Positions 33,088 to 42,159 of a stretch of DNA of 56,330 nt are shown here, one piece after another. The translations under genes were made by a program, and so were the position numbers. The stretch comes from Bacteroidia bacterium (GTDB taxonomy: Bacteria > Bacteroidota > Bacteroidia > DATLTG01): assembly GCA_039924845.1 (NCBI GenBank), contig JBDTAC010000028.1:1-56330 (forward strand), read 5' to 3'. Below the pieces are notes generated by a model that saw only the letters and a program-made list of their open reading frames with translations, was not told where the DNA came from and ran no database searches. Every line of letters begins with the position of its first letter. The stretch's first letter is position 1.

Positions 33088-36000
33088 ATGTCGTTTATTG
33101 TTTATAAATCTTCTGCTGGATCGGGAAAAACGTTCACTTTGGTGAAAGAATATTTACGACTTGCATTGCTTGATAATACAGTACCTCCAACGTCTTACAG
33201 AAAAATAATTGCCATCACATTTACCAATAAAGCCGCTTCCGAAATGAAGGAGCGCGTATTGAAAACATTAAGAGAATTTTCGCTTAGCGATGAAAATAAG
33301 ATTTCCGAAAGTTCCAAAATGATGCTTCAATTATTGTGTGAGGAAACCGGATTAAAAGTGTCGGAAATTAATGAGAAATCAACACTTTTATTAAAAAGTA
33401 TTTTACATAATTATTCTGATTTTGGCATCAGTACTATTGATAGTTTTGTGCATAAAATTGTACGCGCCTTTGCACGCGATTTAAAACTTTCAACTGATTT
33501 TGAAATCGAAATGAATGATGAAAAAATTCTTTCGCTTGCCGTTAATAAGCTCATTAATAAAGCTGGGACAGACGATTTAATTAGTAAAATATTGCTTGAT
33601 TTTGCAGAAACAAAAGCGAGCGAAGAAAAAAGTTGGCACATCGAAAAGGACCTATTACAATTTTCAAAAAAATTATTTCGAGAAAATGATTTAGTCTTTA
33701 TTGAAAAATTAAAAAATACCCCGCTCGAAAATTTTTTTTCGATCAAAAAAAAGATTGAATTTGACATTAAAAAGTTTGAAAATTCACTCCAAGAAATAGC
33801 ACATTCAGCTTTTAAATTAATCCAAGAAAAGCAATTAAATGAAGATGTTTTTTATTATAAAAACAGTGGAATTTATGGCTATTTCAAGAAATTATCTGAT
33901 AAAAAAATTGAACTTGATAATTGTGAACCGAACAGTTATGTAACGAAAACAATCGAGCAAGACAAATGGTTTTCAAATACTGCAAAACCAGATGAAAAAA
34001 TAATTTTTGAATCCATAAAAAATAAAATTACGCAAGCGTATTCAGAGATTCAAGAACTCATTAAAAGGGATTTAGAAACAATTTTCTTATACAGTTTGTT
34101 GCAAAAAAATATGTATTCCATGGCTTTGCTGAGTGAAGTGGAAAAATTATTGGAAGAAATAAAAACAGAAAATAACATTGTGCATATTTCTGAATTCGGA
34201 AAAATTATTTCGAAAGAAATTTCCGAACAGCCAGTTCCTTTTATTTATGAACGTTTGGGAGAAAAATATACGAATTACATGATTGATGAATTTCAAGATA
34301 CTTCCGTCATTCAATTTCGGAATTTATTGCCTTTATTTGAAAATTCCCTTTCTGAAAATCAGTTCAACATGCTTGTCGGCGACGGGAAACAAGCTATTTA
34401 TCGCTGGCGCGGAGGCGATGTAAAACAGTTTTCTGATTTGCCGCACATTCAGCATGAAAATATTTTATTGTTAAAGCAGCGCGAAAAAGCCTTGATAAGA
34501 GGTTACGAGGAACGTTTTTTAAAGAAAAATTTTAGAAGTAAAAAAGAAATTATTCAGTTCAACAATGATTTTTTCAAAACACTTTCCACTACTCTTTCTG
34601 AGAATTATCAAGGTGTTTATAAAAATTCAGAACAAGAATTTGACGAAAAAAACGAAGGTGGTTTTGTGTCGATCGAATTTCTGAAAAAAGAAGAAAAAAC
34701 GTTTGACGAGTTAAATTTGGAGCGCATATATGAATTGATTTTGCAACTTCAAGAACAAAAAATTCCGTTCAGCGAAGTGGCGATATTGGTTCGGAAAAAC
34801 AAGCACGGAAGCCTCATCGCGCAGTATTTGAATGAAAAAGGAATCAACATTATTTCGTCCGATTCTCTTTTATTAAAAAAATCTAGCGACGTAAATTTTA
34901 TTTTTTCAACACTTAATTATTTACAAAATTCGAACGATACCATCAGCAAAACAAGTATGTTGTGTTATATATTGGAAAAGAATTCGAAAAATAATTTCCA
35001 TGAAACTATTTCAAAAACTATTTTTTCAGAAGCAAATTTTTCTCATTTTTTATCGGAAAACGGATTCGATTTAAACCGAAATTTTCTCCTGAAATTACCT
35101 TTGTATGAATTGTGCGAAGAGATTATTCGTCAGCCAGGTTTTATTGCAAAAAATAATACTTACGTACATTTTTTTCTGGAAGAAGTTTTTACATTTTCGA
35201 TCCAACAAAATGCCACAATTGAAGCATTTATCGAAATGTGGGAAGAAGAGCAAAATCAGCCATCCATAGTTGTTTCGGAAGGAAGCGAAGCCGTAAATAT
35301 CATGACAATTCATCATTCGAAAGGCTTGGAATTTAAAGCCGTTATTTTTCCTTTTGCAAATTGGAATTTGAGCGAAAACAAAAATGAAATTTGGGTAGAT
35401 ATCGACGAAAAAAATAGTTTAGAAGGTTTGTCGGCAGCGATTCTTCCGGTTTCTCAAAAGCTTGAAAAAACAGCTTATGCAGAAAATTACATCGAAGAAA
35501 AAAATAAAATTTTACTCGATAATTTGAATCTCGTTTATGTTGCTTTAACTCGCGCTGAAAAAAAACTTTTTGTACTTACTTCTTCTGGTAAGGAAAACGT
35601 AAAAGAAATTAAAAACATAGCAGATATGTTTTCATATTATTTACAGCAAACAAACCAATGGCAAAGCGATAAAACCGTTTATGAATATGGAAATTTCATC
35701 TCAGAAAATGAGGTTCAAAAAAATAATTTTTCAAACGACTTGTATCCGATTCCTTCATTCAATACTCAAAATTGGCGTGAAAATATTAAAATAAGAACCA
35801 GTACAAATGACAATAATAACAGAAAAAATTACGGAATTGCGGTGCATTATGCGCTTTCGAAAATTAAAACGCTAAACGATATTCCAGAAGCAATAAAAAA
35901 ATTAGCAACAAAAGCCTTGCTATCGAAGGAAGAATTAGAGATCCTCGAAGAAAAATTAAACAGAATGTTGCAACTCCCGCACGTAAAAATATTTTTTCAA

Positions 36001-36240
36001 GAAGGATTAACTATTAAATCCGAAATGGAAATTATTTTGAGAAATGGTACTGTTTATAGACCAGACAGAATCATTTTAGAAAAAGGCAAAACCATCGTAA
36101 TGGATTATAAAACAGGTGAAGTATCGGAAAAATACGAAAAACAAATTGAAAAATATGCCGATGCTTTAACGGAAATGGGTTACAAAAACATCGAAAAATA
36201 TATTTTTTACATCGAAAAAGAAACGATGGAAAAAGTATAA
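33088..36240 (+). CDS. RecB/AddA-like UvrD helicase with C-terminal nuclease
   Basis: A 1050-residue SF1A helicase-nuclease for double-strand-break end processing. Walker A is SSAGSGKTFTL (residues 8-18). Other motifs are MIDEFQDTS (motif II), GDGKQAIYRWRGGD, MTIHHSKGLEFKAVIFPF, and VYVALTRAEKKLFVL (motif VI). The C-terminal RecB-type PD-(D/E)XK nuclease reads RPDRIILEKGKTIVMDYKTGE. The partner AddB-like nuclease is not in the window. It starts 29 bp after pabB. Palindrome copies at 33992-34012, 35713-35736 and 35983-36000 fall in apparently variable segments. Confidence 0.92.
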   Translation: MSFIVYKSSAGSGKTFTLVKEYLRLALLDNTVPPTSYRKIIAITFTNKAASEMKERVLKTLREFSLSDENKISESSKMMLQLLCEETGLKVSEINEKSTLLLKSILHNYSDFGISTIDSFVHKIVRAFARDLKLSTDFEIEMNDEKILSLAVNKLINKAGTDDLISKILLDFAETKASEEKSWHIEKDLLQFSKKLFRENDLVFIEKLKNTPLENFFSIKKKIEFDIKKFENSLQEIAHSAFKLIQEKQLNEDVFYYKNSGIYGYFKKLSDKKIELDNCEPNSYVTKTIEQDKWFSNTAKPDEKIIFESIKNKITQAYSEIQELIKRDLETIFLYSLLQKNMYSMALLSEVEKLLEEIKTENNIVHISEFGKIISKEISEQPVPFIYERLGEKYTNYMIDEFQDTSVIQFRNLLPLFENSLSENQFNMLVGDGKQAIYRWRGGDVKQFSDLPHIQHENILLLKQREKALIRGYEERFLKKNFRSKKEIIQFNNDFFKTLSTTLSENYQGVYKNSEQEFDEKNEGGFVSIEFLKKEEKTFDELNLERIYELILQLQEQKIPFSEVAILVRKNKHGSLIAQYLNEKGINIISSDSLLLKKSSDVNFIFSTLNYLQNSNDTISKTSMLCYILEKNSKNNFHETISKTIFSEANFSHFLSENGFDLNRNFLLKLPLYELCEEIIRQPGFIAKNNTYVHFFLEEVFTFSIQQNATIEAFIEMWEEEQNQPSIVVSEGSEAVNIMTIHHSKGLEFKAVIFPFANWNLSENKNEIWVDIDEKNSLEGLSAAILPVSQKLEKTAYAENYIEEKNKILLDNLNLVYVALTRAEKKLFVLTSSGKENVKEIKNIADMFSYYLQQTNQWQSDKTVYEYGNFISENEVQKNNFSNDLYPIPSFNTQNWRENIKIRTSTNDNNNRKNYGIAVHYALSKIKTLNDIPEAIKKLATKALLSKEELEILEEKLNRMLQLPHVKIFFQEGLTIKSEMEIILRNGTVYRPDRIILEKGKTIVMDYKTGEVSEKYEKQIEKYADALTEMGYKNIEKYIFYIEKETMEKV
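35713..35736. repeat. AT-rich palindrome copy inside the helicase gene
   Basis: Full consensus copy read in frame as QKNNFSN between the helicase and nuclease parts, in the same frame as the copy in pabB at 32198. Confidence 0.75.
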
Positions 36241-36334
36241 TTTAATTTTTGTTTAAAGTCTAACGAGAAATTATTTGCTTTTCTAAAAAATAAAGATTCT
36301 ATTTGTATAGCTGATTATCAATTAATTAATTTCA

Positions 36335-37597
36335 ATGATGTCAAAAATTACAACCCTGCTCTTGTTTTTAATCTTTAGCACTCAACTGAAGGCGCAAGTT
36401 TTTTGGACGGAAACTTTTAATAACAGTTGTACAGCTGGTTGTGATGTTAGTTTTTATGCTGGTACAAATGGCGCATGGACAGATAATACTTCATTAGGTG
36501 CAAATGCAGCACAAGCCAATCGTTGGTATGTAAGTTGTGCTGAAAATGGGCATACTGCGGGAGTATGTGGCACGGGCTGCAAACCTGCCAGTGCCACGGC
36601 AACACTTGCCAGTTTGCATATTGGCGCCCATGATGGTTTTGTATTAGACGCAGGAGCTTCTTACGATGCAGGAGGATTGTGTGGCTTGGGCATTTGTGTT
36701 AAAACAGATAAGCGAGCGGAATCACCCACCATTAATTGTACAGGATTAACAGGCATTACACTCGCTTTTGATTACATAGAAAATGGACAAGCCGGTTCCG
36801 ATTATGCAACCGTTTGGTATTATGACGGAACTACTTGGACACAAATTGCTACTCCTGCACAAACAGTAGTTTGCGGAAGTGGACAAGGACAATGGACAGC
36901 TTATTCAATTGCTTTACCAGCAAGTGCCAACAATAATGCAAATGTAAAAATTGGTTTCCGTTGGGTAAACAATGATGATGGTTTAGGTACCGACCCTTCT
37001 GTTGCGATAGACAATGTAACCTTAAGTGCAGCCAAAGGGCTTCCCATTAATTTAATAGATTTCACAGGTAATTGTGTGGATAATACCGTTACACTTAATT
37101 GGAGTACCGCCAGCGAAACCAATAATAATTATTTCAGCATTGAACGTACAACAGATGGCGCAACTTGGCAATTGGCAGGGAAAATAAGAGGAGCAGGCAA
37201 CATTACCGAAATAAAAAATTACACATTTACAGAAATAAATCCCGCATCGAACGCTCCTCTCTATTATCGGCTTAGCCAAACCGATTTTGACGGAGATTCG
37301 CGTTCTTTTAACGAAATAAATATTACGTGTACCGGCACTGATGAAAAAAATATTTCCATTTATCCGAATCCTACTTCAGGAAGTTTTAATTTAGAATTTG
37401 CGAATGGGATGGAAAAAACGGTTCAGAACATAAATGTTTATACTGTTTTAGGACAAATTATTTTTCATCAAGCTGTTGCCGATAAAAACATTCAGGAACT
37501 TCAAACAATAGATTTATCAACTTACTCTCAAGGAATTTATTTCTTAGAAATTCGAACCTTGAGCGGAATCATTACAAAAAAAATCATTATAAATTAG
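36335..37597 (+). CDS. Secreted protein with type IX (type A) sorting domain
   Basis: A 420-residue protein. Signal peptide MSKITTLLLFLIFSTQLKAQ; ectodomain of about 220 residues beginning VFWTETFNNSC, rich in Cys pairs and jelly-roll/MAM-like; a linker domain (LTGNCVDNTVTLNWSTASE), and a C-terminal type A sorting domain starting ISIYPNPTSGSFNLEF and ending ITKKIIIN. It is expected to be exported by the type IX system and released or anchored by the sortase. The ectodomain is paralogous to that of the next gene. Two ATGs are adjacent (36335, 36338). Confidence 0.85.
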   Translation: MMSKITTLLLFLIFSTQLKAQVFWTETFNNSCTAGCDVSFYAGTNGAWTDNTSLGANAAQANRWYVSCAENGHTAGVCGTGCKPASATATLASLHIGAHDGFVLDAGASYDAGGLCGLGICVKTDKRAESPTINCTGLTGITLAFDYIENGQAGSDYATVWYYDGTTWTQIATPAQTVVCGSGQGQWTAYSIALPASANNNANVKIGFRWVNNDDGLGTDPSVAIDNVTLSAAKGLPINLIDFTGNCVDNTVTLNWSTASETNNNYFSIERTTDGATWQLAGKIRGAGNITEIKNYTFTEINPASNAPLYYRLSQTDFDGDSRSFNEINITCTGTDEKNISIYPNPTSGSFNLEFANGMEKTVQNINVYTVLGQIIFHQAVADKNIQELQTIDLSTYSQGIYFLEIRTLSGIITKKIIIN

Positions 37598-37700
37598 AGT
37601 TGGCAATCTTTGAAAGCTATAAAAATATTTTTCCTAAATAGAAATTGCTTCGTATCTAAATATTTCCTATTATTGCGAGGTCATTAACCTAACAAAAAGT

Positions 37701-39839
37701 ATGAGAAAATATACATTCTCTTTTTCGCGGACATTTTTTTTATCTACGTTGTTTTTTTTGATAATTGGAAACACTTCATTTGCCCAAGTTTTTTGGACAG
37801 AAGATTATACCTCTGCGTGTGTAAGTCTTTGCACCCTACCTTTTACTAGCCCAAATGGAACATGGACAATGGTTTCAACTGGCACCAATGGAACTTCGGC
37901 AAATACGTGGTTTGTAAGTGAAACAGAATCAGGATTAGGAAGAGGTGCTTGTGGAACCAGCGGAAGTGATGCCTCGCTTCACATCGCAAATGTTAGTACT
38001 TCTCCAGCAGCCTCTCTTTTTTGCCCAACAGGAGATTGTGGTGCAGCGTACGACGCTGGAGATGGAGCTACGATTGTTTCCAATCAACGAGCTACTTCTC
38101 CAGTAATTAATTGCACTGGAAAAACCAACATAACCTTAGCATTTAATTATATGATGGGAGGATTTGCTGGAAGCGATTATGCATCCGTTTGTTACTTTAA
38201 TGGAGCAACTTGGACGACACTTGTAAGTCCTCCAATAACTGCATTGTGTGGAGTACAAGGAAAATGGACTTATTATTCAGTTGCCTTACCTGCAAGTGCT
38301 AATAACAACCCAAGTGTTCAAATCGGATTCAATTGGCAAAACACCGCTACGGCAGCTGGTGTTGATCCTTCCGTTGCCATAGATAGTGTTACGCTAAGTT
38401 CTACAGCTATCCCAGTTGCTAATTTTTCAGGTACGCCTTTAACTATTTGTGCGGGACAAAGTGTTTCATTTACAGATTTATCTACTAACTCTCCAACCAG
38501 TTGGAGCTGGACTTTTGCCGGGGGAACTCCCAACTCGTCCACCTTACAAAACCCTGTAGTTGTTTACAATACGCCTGGCACATACAATGTAAGCCTCACT
38601 GCCACAAACGGAAGTGGATCAAATACGCTTACAAAAACAGGTTATGTAATTGTAAATGCCAGTCCGACAGCAGTTATAACTCCTTCAAGTGCTACTATAT
38701 GCAGCGGTAAAACCATTACACTAACTGCCTCCGGAGGATCTGCTTATACTTGGAGTACTGGTGCTTCTACTGCAGTTATTACAGTAAGTCCGACAACTAC
38801 CACAACCTATTCCGTTGCTGTATCTAATGGAACTTGTTTTAGTACAACAAGTGCAACCGTTACCGTTAATCCATCTCCTGTAGGAACCGTTACCGGTGAT
38901 ACTTCTATCTGCCAAGGAGCTATTACTACACTAATAGCAAGTGGAGGCACAAATTATATTTGGAATACAGGAGCTACTACACCTTCCATTAATGTAACAC
39001 CTTTTACCACTACTAATTACTGGGTGCTTATTTCCAATGGTTCTTGCTATGATTCCATCAATACAAAGATAAGCGTATATCCTATTCCTGTTCCTACTGT
39101 GAGTTCCAATACTGTTTCCTGCTCAGGCGCACCAGTACAACTGACAGCAGGTGGTGGTACAACCTATTCATGGAGTCCGGCAGCGGGATTGAGTAGTACT
39201 ACTATTGCTAATCCAATAGCAACCCCAGCAACCACCACTATTTATACCGTTACTGTTTCCAACGGAAATTGTTTTGTAAAAGATTCTGTAACCGTAAAAT
39301 CAGAACCTGCACCTTTTGTAGAAGTTGGAATTGTAGGCGAGAAAGCGGGGGTAGAAGATACCACCATCAATATTGGTGAAACGGTACAATTGATTGCCAC
39401 GGGTGGTGTTAATTTTTTATGGACACCTTCTGCTGGATTAGATTGCAACACGTGTCAAAACCCGAAAGCAAACCCTATGGCAAGCACATTTTATGTTGCT
39501 ATGATTTCTGATTCAAATGGTTGTACTGCCTTCGATACCATATTAGTAAAAGTAGATGTAAATTGTGGACAACTATTTGTTCCCAACGCTTTTTCGCCAA
39601 ATGGAGATGGAGAAAACGACGTGTTGTACGTGCGTGGCAATTGTTTGCTTAGCATGGATTTTTTAATTTTCGACCGATGGGGAGAAAAAGTTTTTGAAAG
39701 TACCGATCCAAGAATTGGTTGGGATGGCACTTACAAAGGAAAGCCAATGAACACAGCTGTTTTTTCATATTATGTAAAAGCAACTTTGGTCAATTATAAA
39801 ATTGTGGAACAGCGCGGAAACGTGGCTTTGCTGAGGTAA
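37701..39839 (+). CDS. Secreted PKD/Ig-repeat protein with gliding-type (type B) sorting domain
   Basis: A 712-residue surface protein. Signal peptide, ectodomain starting VFWTEDYTSAC (paralogous to the preceding gene), a PKD domain (about 235-320, SFTDLSTNSPTSWSWTF), four Ig-like Thr/Ser-rich repeats each with a core such as ITLTASGGSAYTWSTGAST, then the gliding-motility-associated C-terminal domain (VPNAFSPNGDGENDVLYV, FDRWGEKVFES, ending VALLR). Likely an adhesin or matrix protein exported by the type IX system. The repeats encode many Thr/Ser, Asn and Gly. Confidence 0.88.
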   Translation: MRKYTFSFSRTFFLSTLFFLIIGNTSFAQVFWTEDYTSACVSLCTLPFTSPNGTWTMVSTGTNGTSANTWFVSETESGLGRGACGTSGSDASLHIANVSTSPAASLFCPTGDCGAAYDAGDGATIVSNQRATSPVINCTGKTNITLAFNYMMGGFAGSDYASVCYFNGATWTTLVSPPITALCGVQGKWTYYSVALPASANNNPSVQIGFNWQNTATAAGVDPSVAIDSVTLSSTAIPVANFSGTPLTICAGQSVSFTDLSTNSPTSWSWTFAGGTPNSSTLQNPVVVYNTPGTYNVSLTATNGSGSNTLTKTGYVIVNASPTAVITPSSATICSGKTITLTASGGSAYTWSTGASTAVITVSPTTTTTYSVAVSNGTCFSTTSATVTVNPSPVGTVTGDTSICQGAITTLIASGGTNYIWNTGATTPSINVTPFTTTNYWVLISNGSCYDSINTKISVYPIPVPTVSSNTVSCSGAPVQLTAGGGTTYSWSPAAGLSSTTIANPIATPATTTIYTVTVSNGNCFVKDSVTVKSEPAPFVEVGIVGEKAGVEDTTINIGETVQLIATGGVNFLWTPSAGLDCNTCQNPKANPMASTFYVAMISDSNGCTAFDTILVKVDVNCGQLFVPNAFSPNGDGENDVLYVRGNCLLSMDFLIFDRWGEKVFESTDPRIGWDGTYKGKPMNTAVFSYYVKATLVNYKIVEQRGNVALLR

Positions 39840-39850
39840 GATAAAATCGA

Positions 39851-39874
39851 CTTCGAAAAATTATTTTTTCAAAG
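39851..39874. repeat. AT-rich palindrome between convergent genes
   Basis: Starts 12 bp after the adhesin stop and supplies the TGA of the minus-strand glycosyltransferase. Good position for a bidirectional terminator, though the stem is almost all A-T. Confidence 0.75.
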
Positions 39875-41038
39875 CGGTTTTATTTGCTGATAAATTTCCT
39901 GAAATTTTTTTCCAACAGCTTCATAACTGAAATTTTCAATAGCATATTTTCTTATTTTTACAGCAGAATATTTTTTCGATTTTTCCATCATTTCATTCAT
40001 CTCGTTTAGCAATTTTTCTTCGTCTTTCGGCTCAATTAAAATTCCGTTACTAGCGTTTACATGCTCTGAAATTCCACCTACATTTGTTGATATGACAGGA
40101 ATTCCGCAAGCCATCGACTCTACAATCACGCAAGGCAAATTTTCATAATTACTGAAAAGCAATAAACAATCCGATTTGCTTAAAATTTCCGCCACTCCTG
40201 AAGTAGATTTTGGTCCTTCAAAAAATATTTTTTCATCGAGTATTTTAAATTTTTTTGATAGCGATTTTGCTTCTAACGCATTTTCATTTTCGTGAACAAT
40301 ATGCAATTCGAAATCCGAACGTTGCAACGATAATTTTGCAACTGTTCTAATAATTCCAGAAATATTTTTTTGCTCCTCCTTCAATGTGGAAATATGAATA
40401 AATTGAAATTTTATATTTTGTTTTTCTCCAAAAATTTGGAACAATTGCGTATCCACAACATTCGGAACGACGGTATAAATTCCTTTCATGCCTTTTGCTT
40501 TCATCGCATTTGCCAAATCTTCCGAAACCGGACAAACCCTTTCGGCATAAGCCGCACAGATTTTTGTGAAAAAATGAGATGTGTTTTTTTTGTATTGATT
40601 CTGATCTAAAAAGGATGTTGAATGTTCAGTTATAATATAGGGAATTTTGAAAAAAAATTTCCACAATAGCGCAATAATTCCTGCCGTATTGATGATATTT
40701 AGATGAATTAAATCCGGTTTACCGAAATGTTTTTTAATGATTTTATAGCCGATAAAATGTCCTTTTAAATAACGCTGTGCTTTTATAATGGTGGATAATC
40801 CAGGTAAAAAATTGTTTTTTTTGTAATAAACATTTACTGTAAAAACATTGTTTTTAGTTTCCTGAACCACGTCGTAAACTGAACTCATTTCCGAATCGGA
40901 GCGCACGTGAAGTGCGGCCACATTGGAGTAAAATGCAACGCATTCCGCATGTTTTTGCACAAAATTTCCCAATGCTGGAAACAATCGATTGGGATACCAA
41001 CTGGAAAGAAATAAAATGGTGTGCTTTTTCTTCGTCAA
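39869..41038 (-). CDS. Glycosyltransferase family 4
   Basis: A 389-residue GT-B glycosyltransferase. Starts MTKKKHTILFLSSWYPNRLF, with a central acceptor-side His/Asn region (HLNIINTAGI) and the C-terminal donor motif ESMACGIPVISTNVGGISEHV of GT4. It probably builds a surface polysaccharide or lipopolysaccharide. The initiation codon is TTG (41036-41038), which lies inside the 32-bp repeat shared with 43898-43929. In-frame palindrome copy at 40216-40236. Confidence 0.88.
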   Translation of the reverse strand: MTKKKHTILFLSSWYPNRLFPALGNFVQKHAECVAFYSNVAALHVRSDSEMSSVYDVVQETKNNVFTVNVYYKKNNFLPGLSTIIKAQRYLKGHFIGYKIIKKHFGKPDLIHLNIINTAGIIALLWKFFFKIPYIITEHSTSFLDQNQYKKNTSHFFTKICAAYAERVCPVSEDLANAMKAKGMKGIYTVVPNVVDTQLFQIFGEKQNIKFQFIHISTLKEEQKNISGIIRTVAKLSLQRSDFELHIVHENENALEAKSLSKKFKILDEKIFFEGPKSTSGVAEILSKSDCLLLFSNYENLPCVIVESMACGIPVISTNVGGISEHVNASNGILIEPKDEEKLLNEMNEMMEKSKKYSAVKIRKYAIENFSYEAVGKKFQEIYQQIKPL

Positions 41039-41066
41039 AATAGAGGCTTCAAAAAATTATTTTTTC
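41035..41066 (+). repeat. 32-bp direct repeat, left copy
   Basis: Identical to 43898-43929. It comprises TCAAAATAGAGGC and a following palindrome copy, and overlaps the glycosyltransferase start. The two copies bracket proC, the metallo-hydrolase gene and the proC fragment. Confidence 0.85.
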
Positions 41067-41122
41067 AAAAGCGAAATTAGCATACATTTGTTGTCGCAAG
41101 TAAAAATGCAGAAAAAATGTAT

Positions 41123-41141
41123 CGCAAAAATATTTTTTTGA
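41123..41141. repeat. Partial AT-rich palindrome copy upstream of proC
   Basis: Partial copy in a 254-bp divergent gap that also holds a CCCAAAGG / CCTTTTGGG hairpin (about 41180-41204) of unknown role. Confidence 0.45.
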
Positions 41142-41292
41142 TTTCTATACTTTCTTCTTTGAAGACTATTTCCTTTTCTCCCAAAGGAAAATTGCCCTTT
41201 TGGGTATAATTCTATTTTCTTGCTACGCGCAGCTTTCCGAATTTAATTTTCCAATATCATTCAATATTCTCATTTAATTTATACTTATTATC

Positions 41293-42090
41293 ATGAAAAA
41301 AATTGCTATTCTGGGAGGCGGTAATATTGGCTTATCGCTTGCCAAAGGTCTCGTTAATGCGAAGAAATTCCAACAAGACGAAATCATTTTAACACGTAGA
41401 AATACGATTGCTCTTGAAAAAATAAAGCAATCCGGATTTGAAGTTACAAGCGATAATTATGAAGCTGTAAAAGACGCTAAAATCATTGTATTATCAGTAC
41501 TTCCACAACAGTTAGATATTTTATTGAATGAATTAAAAAATCACATTCGTTCAGAACAATTAATTATTTCAGTCGTATCTGGCGTTACTATTTCTGACAT
41601 CGAAAATCACTTCGAAAAAAAATTAAATATTGTACGCGCAATGCCGAACACAGCTATTGCCATCAATCAATCCATGACGTGTATCGCATCAAACAATTCA
41701 AATAAAGAACAACTTGAATTAGCCCAATCACTCTTTGATTCGGTAGGAAAAACAGCGATTATAAAAGAAGAATTAATGACCTCCGCAACGGCTTTGTGTG
41801 CCTGCGGAATCGCATTTTTTCTTCGTGCTATTAGAGCCGCTTCTCAAGGCGGTGTTGAAATTGGGTTCCATGCAGATGAAGCACTAAAAATGGCGATGCA
41901 AACAGCTTTGGGTGCGGCAGGTTTATTGTTGAATGGCGCGCATCCTGAAAGTGAAATTGACAAAGTAACGTCGCCGCGAGGCTGCACCATTGCTGGATTA
42001 AACGAAATGGAACACGAAGGTTTTAGTTCGGCGATGATTACAGGAATTAAAACGGCATCTGCGAGAGCGGATGGGCTTTATAAAAAATAG
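41293..42090 (+). CDS. proC: Pyrroline-5-carboxylate reductase
   Basis: A 265-residue NAD(P)H enzyme for the last step of proline synthesis. N-terminal Rossmann motif ILGGGNIGLSLAKGL, mid-region VRAMPNTAIAINQSMT, and C-terminal signature SPRGCTIAGLNEMEHEGF. Full length. Its last 189 bp are duplicated at 43705-43893. The real gene is the 5' copy, since it is complete and its residues fit the family (P-R-G-C-T against P-P-G-C-T in the fragment). Confidence 0.95.
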   Translation: MKKIAILGGGNIGLSLAKGLVNAKKFQQDEIILTRRNTIALEKIKQSGFEVTSDNYEAVKDAKIIVLSVLPQQLDILLNELKNHIRSEQLIISVVSGVTISDIENHFEKKLNIVRAMPNTAIAINQSMTCIASNNSNKEQLELAQSLFDSVGKTAIIKEELMTSATALCACGIAFFLRAIRAASQGGVEIGFHADEALKMAMQTALGAAGLLLNGAHPESEIDKVTSPRGCTIAGLNEMEHEGFSSAMITGIKTASARADGLYKK

Positions 42091-42159
42091 TTTATACGCA
42101 ATATTTTATTAAACTCCTCGTTATAGCATCTGTTTTTATTAAATCTTAATAAACCCAAC

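Noticed and set aside
38660-39300. CRISPR-like or tandem DNA repeat in the adhesin gene
   Set aside because: The repetition is at protein level (Ig-like domains). The DNA copies are divergent and there are no spacer-repeat units.
41180-41204. Riboswitch or attenuator upstream of proC
   Set aside because: There is only a short bulged CCCAAAGG/CCTTTTGGG hairpin with no recognisable aptamer and no T-tract.
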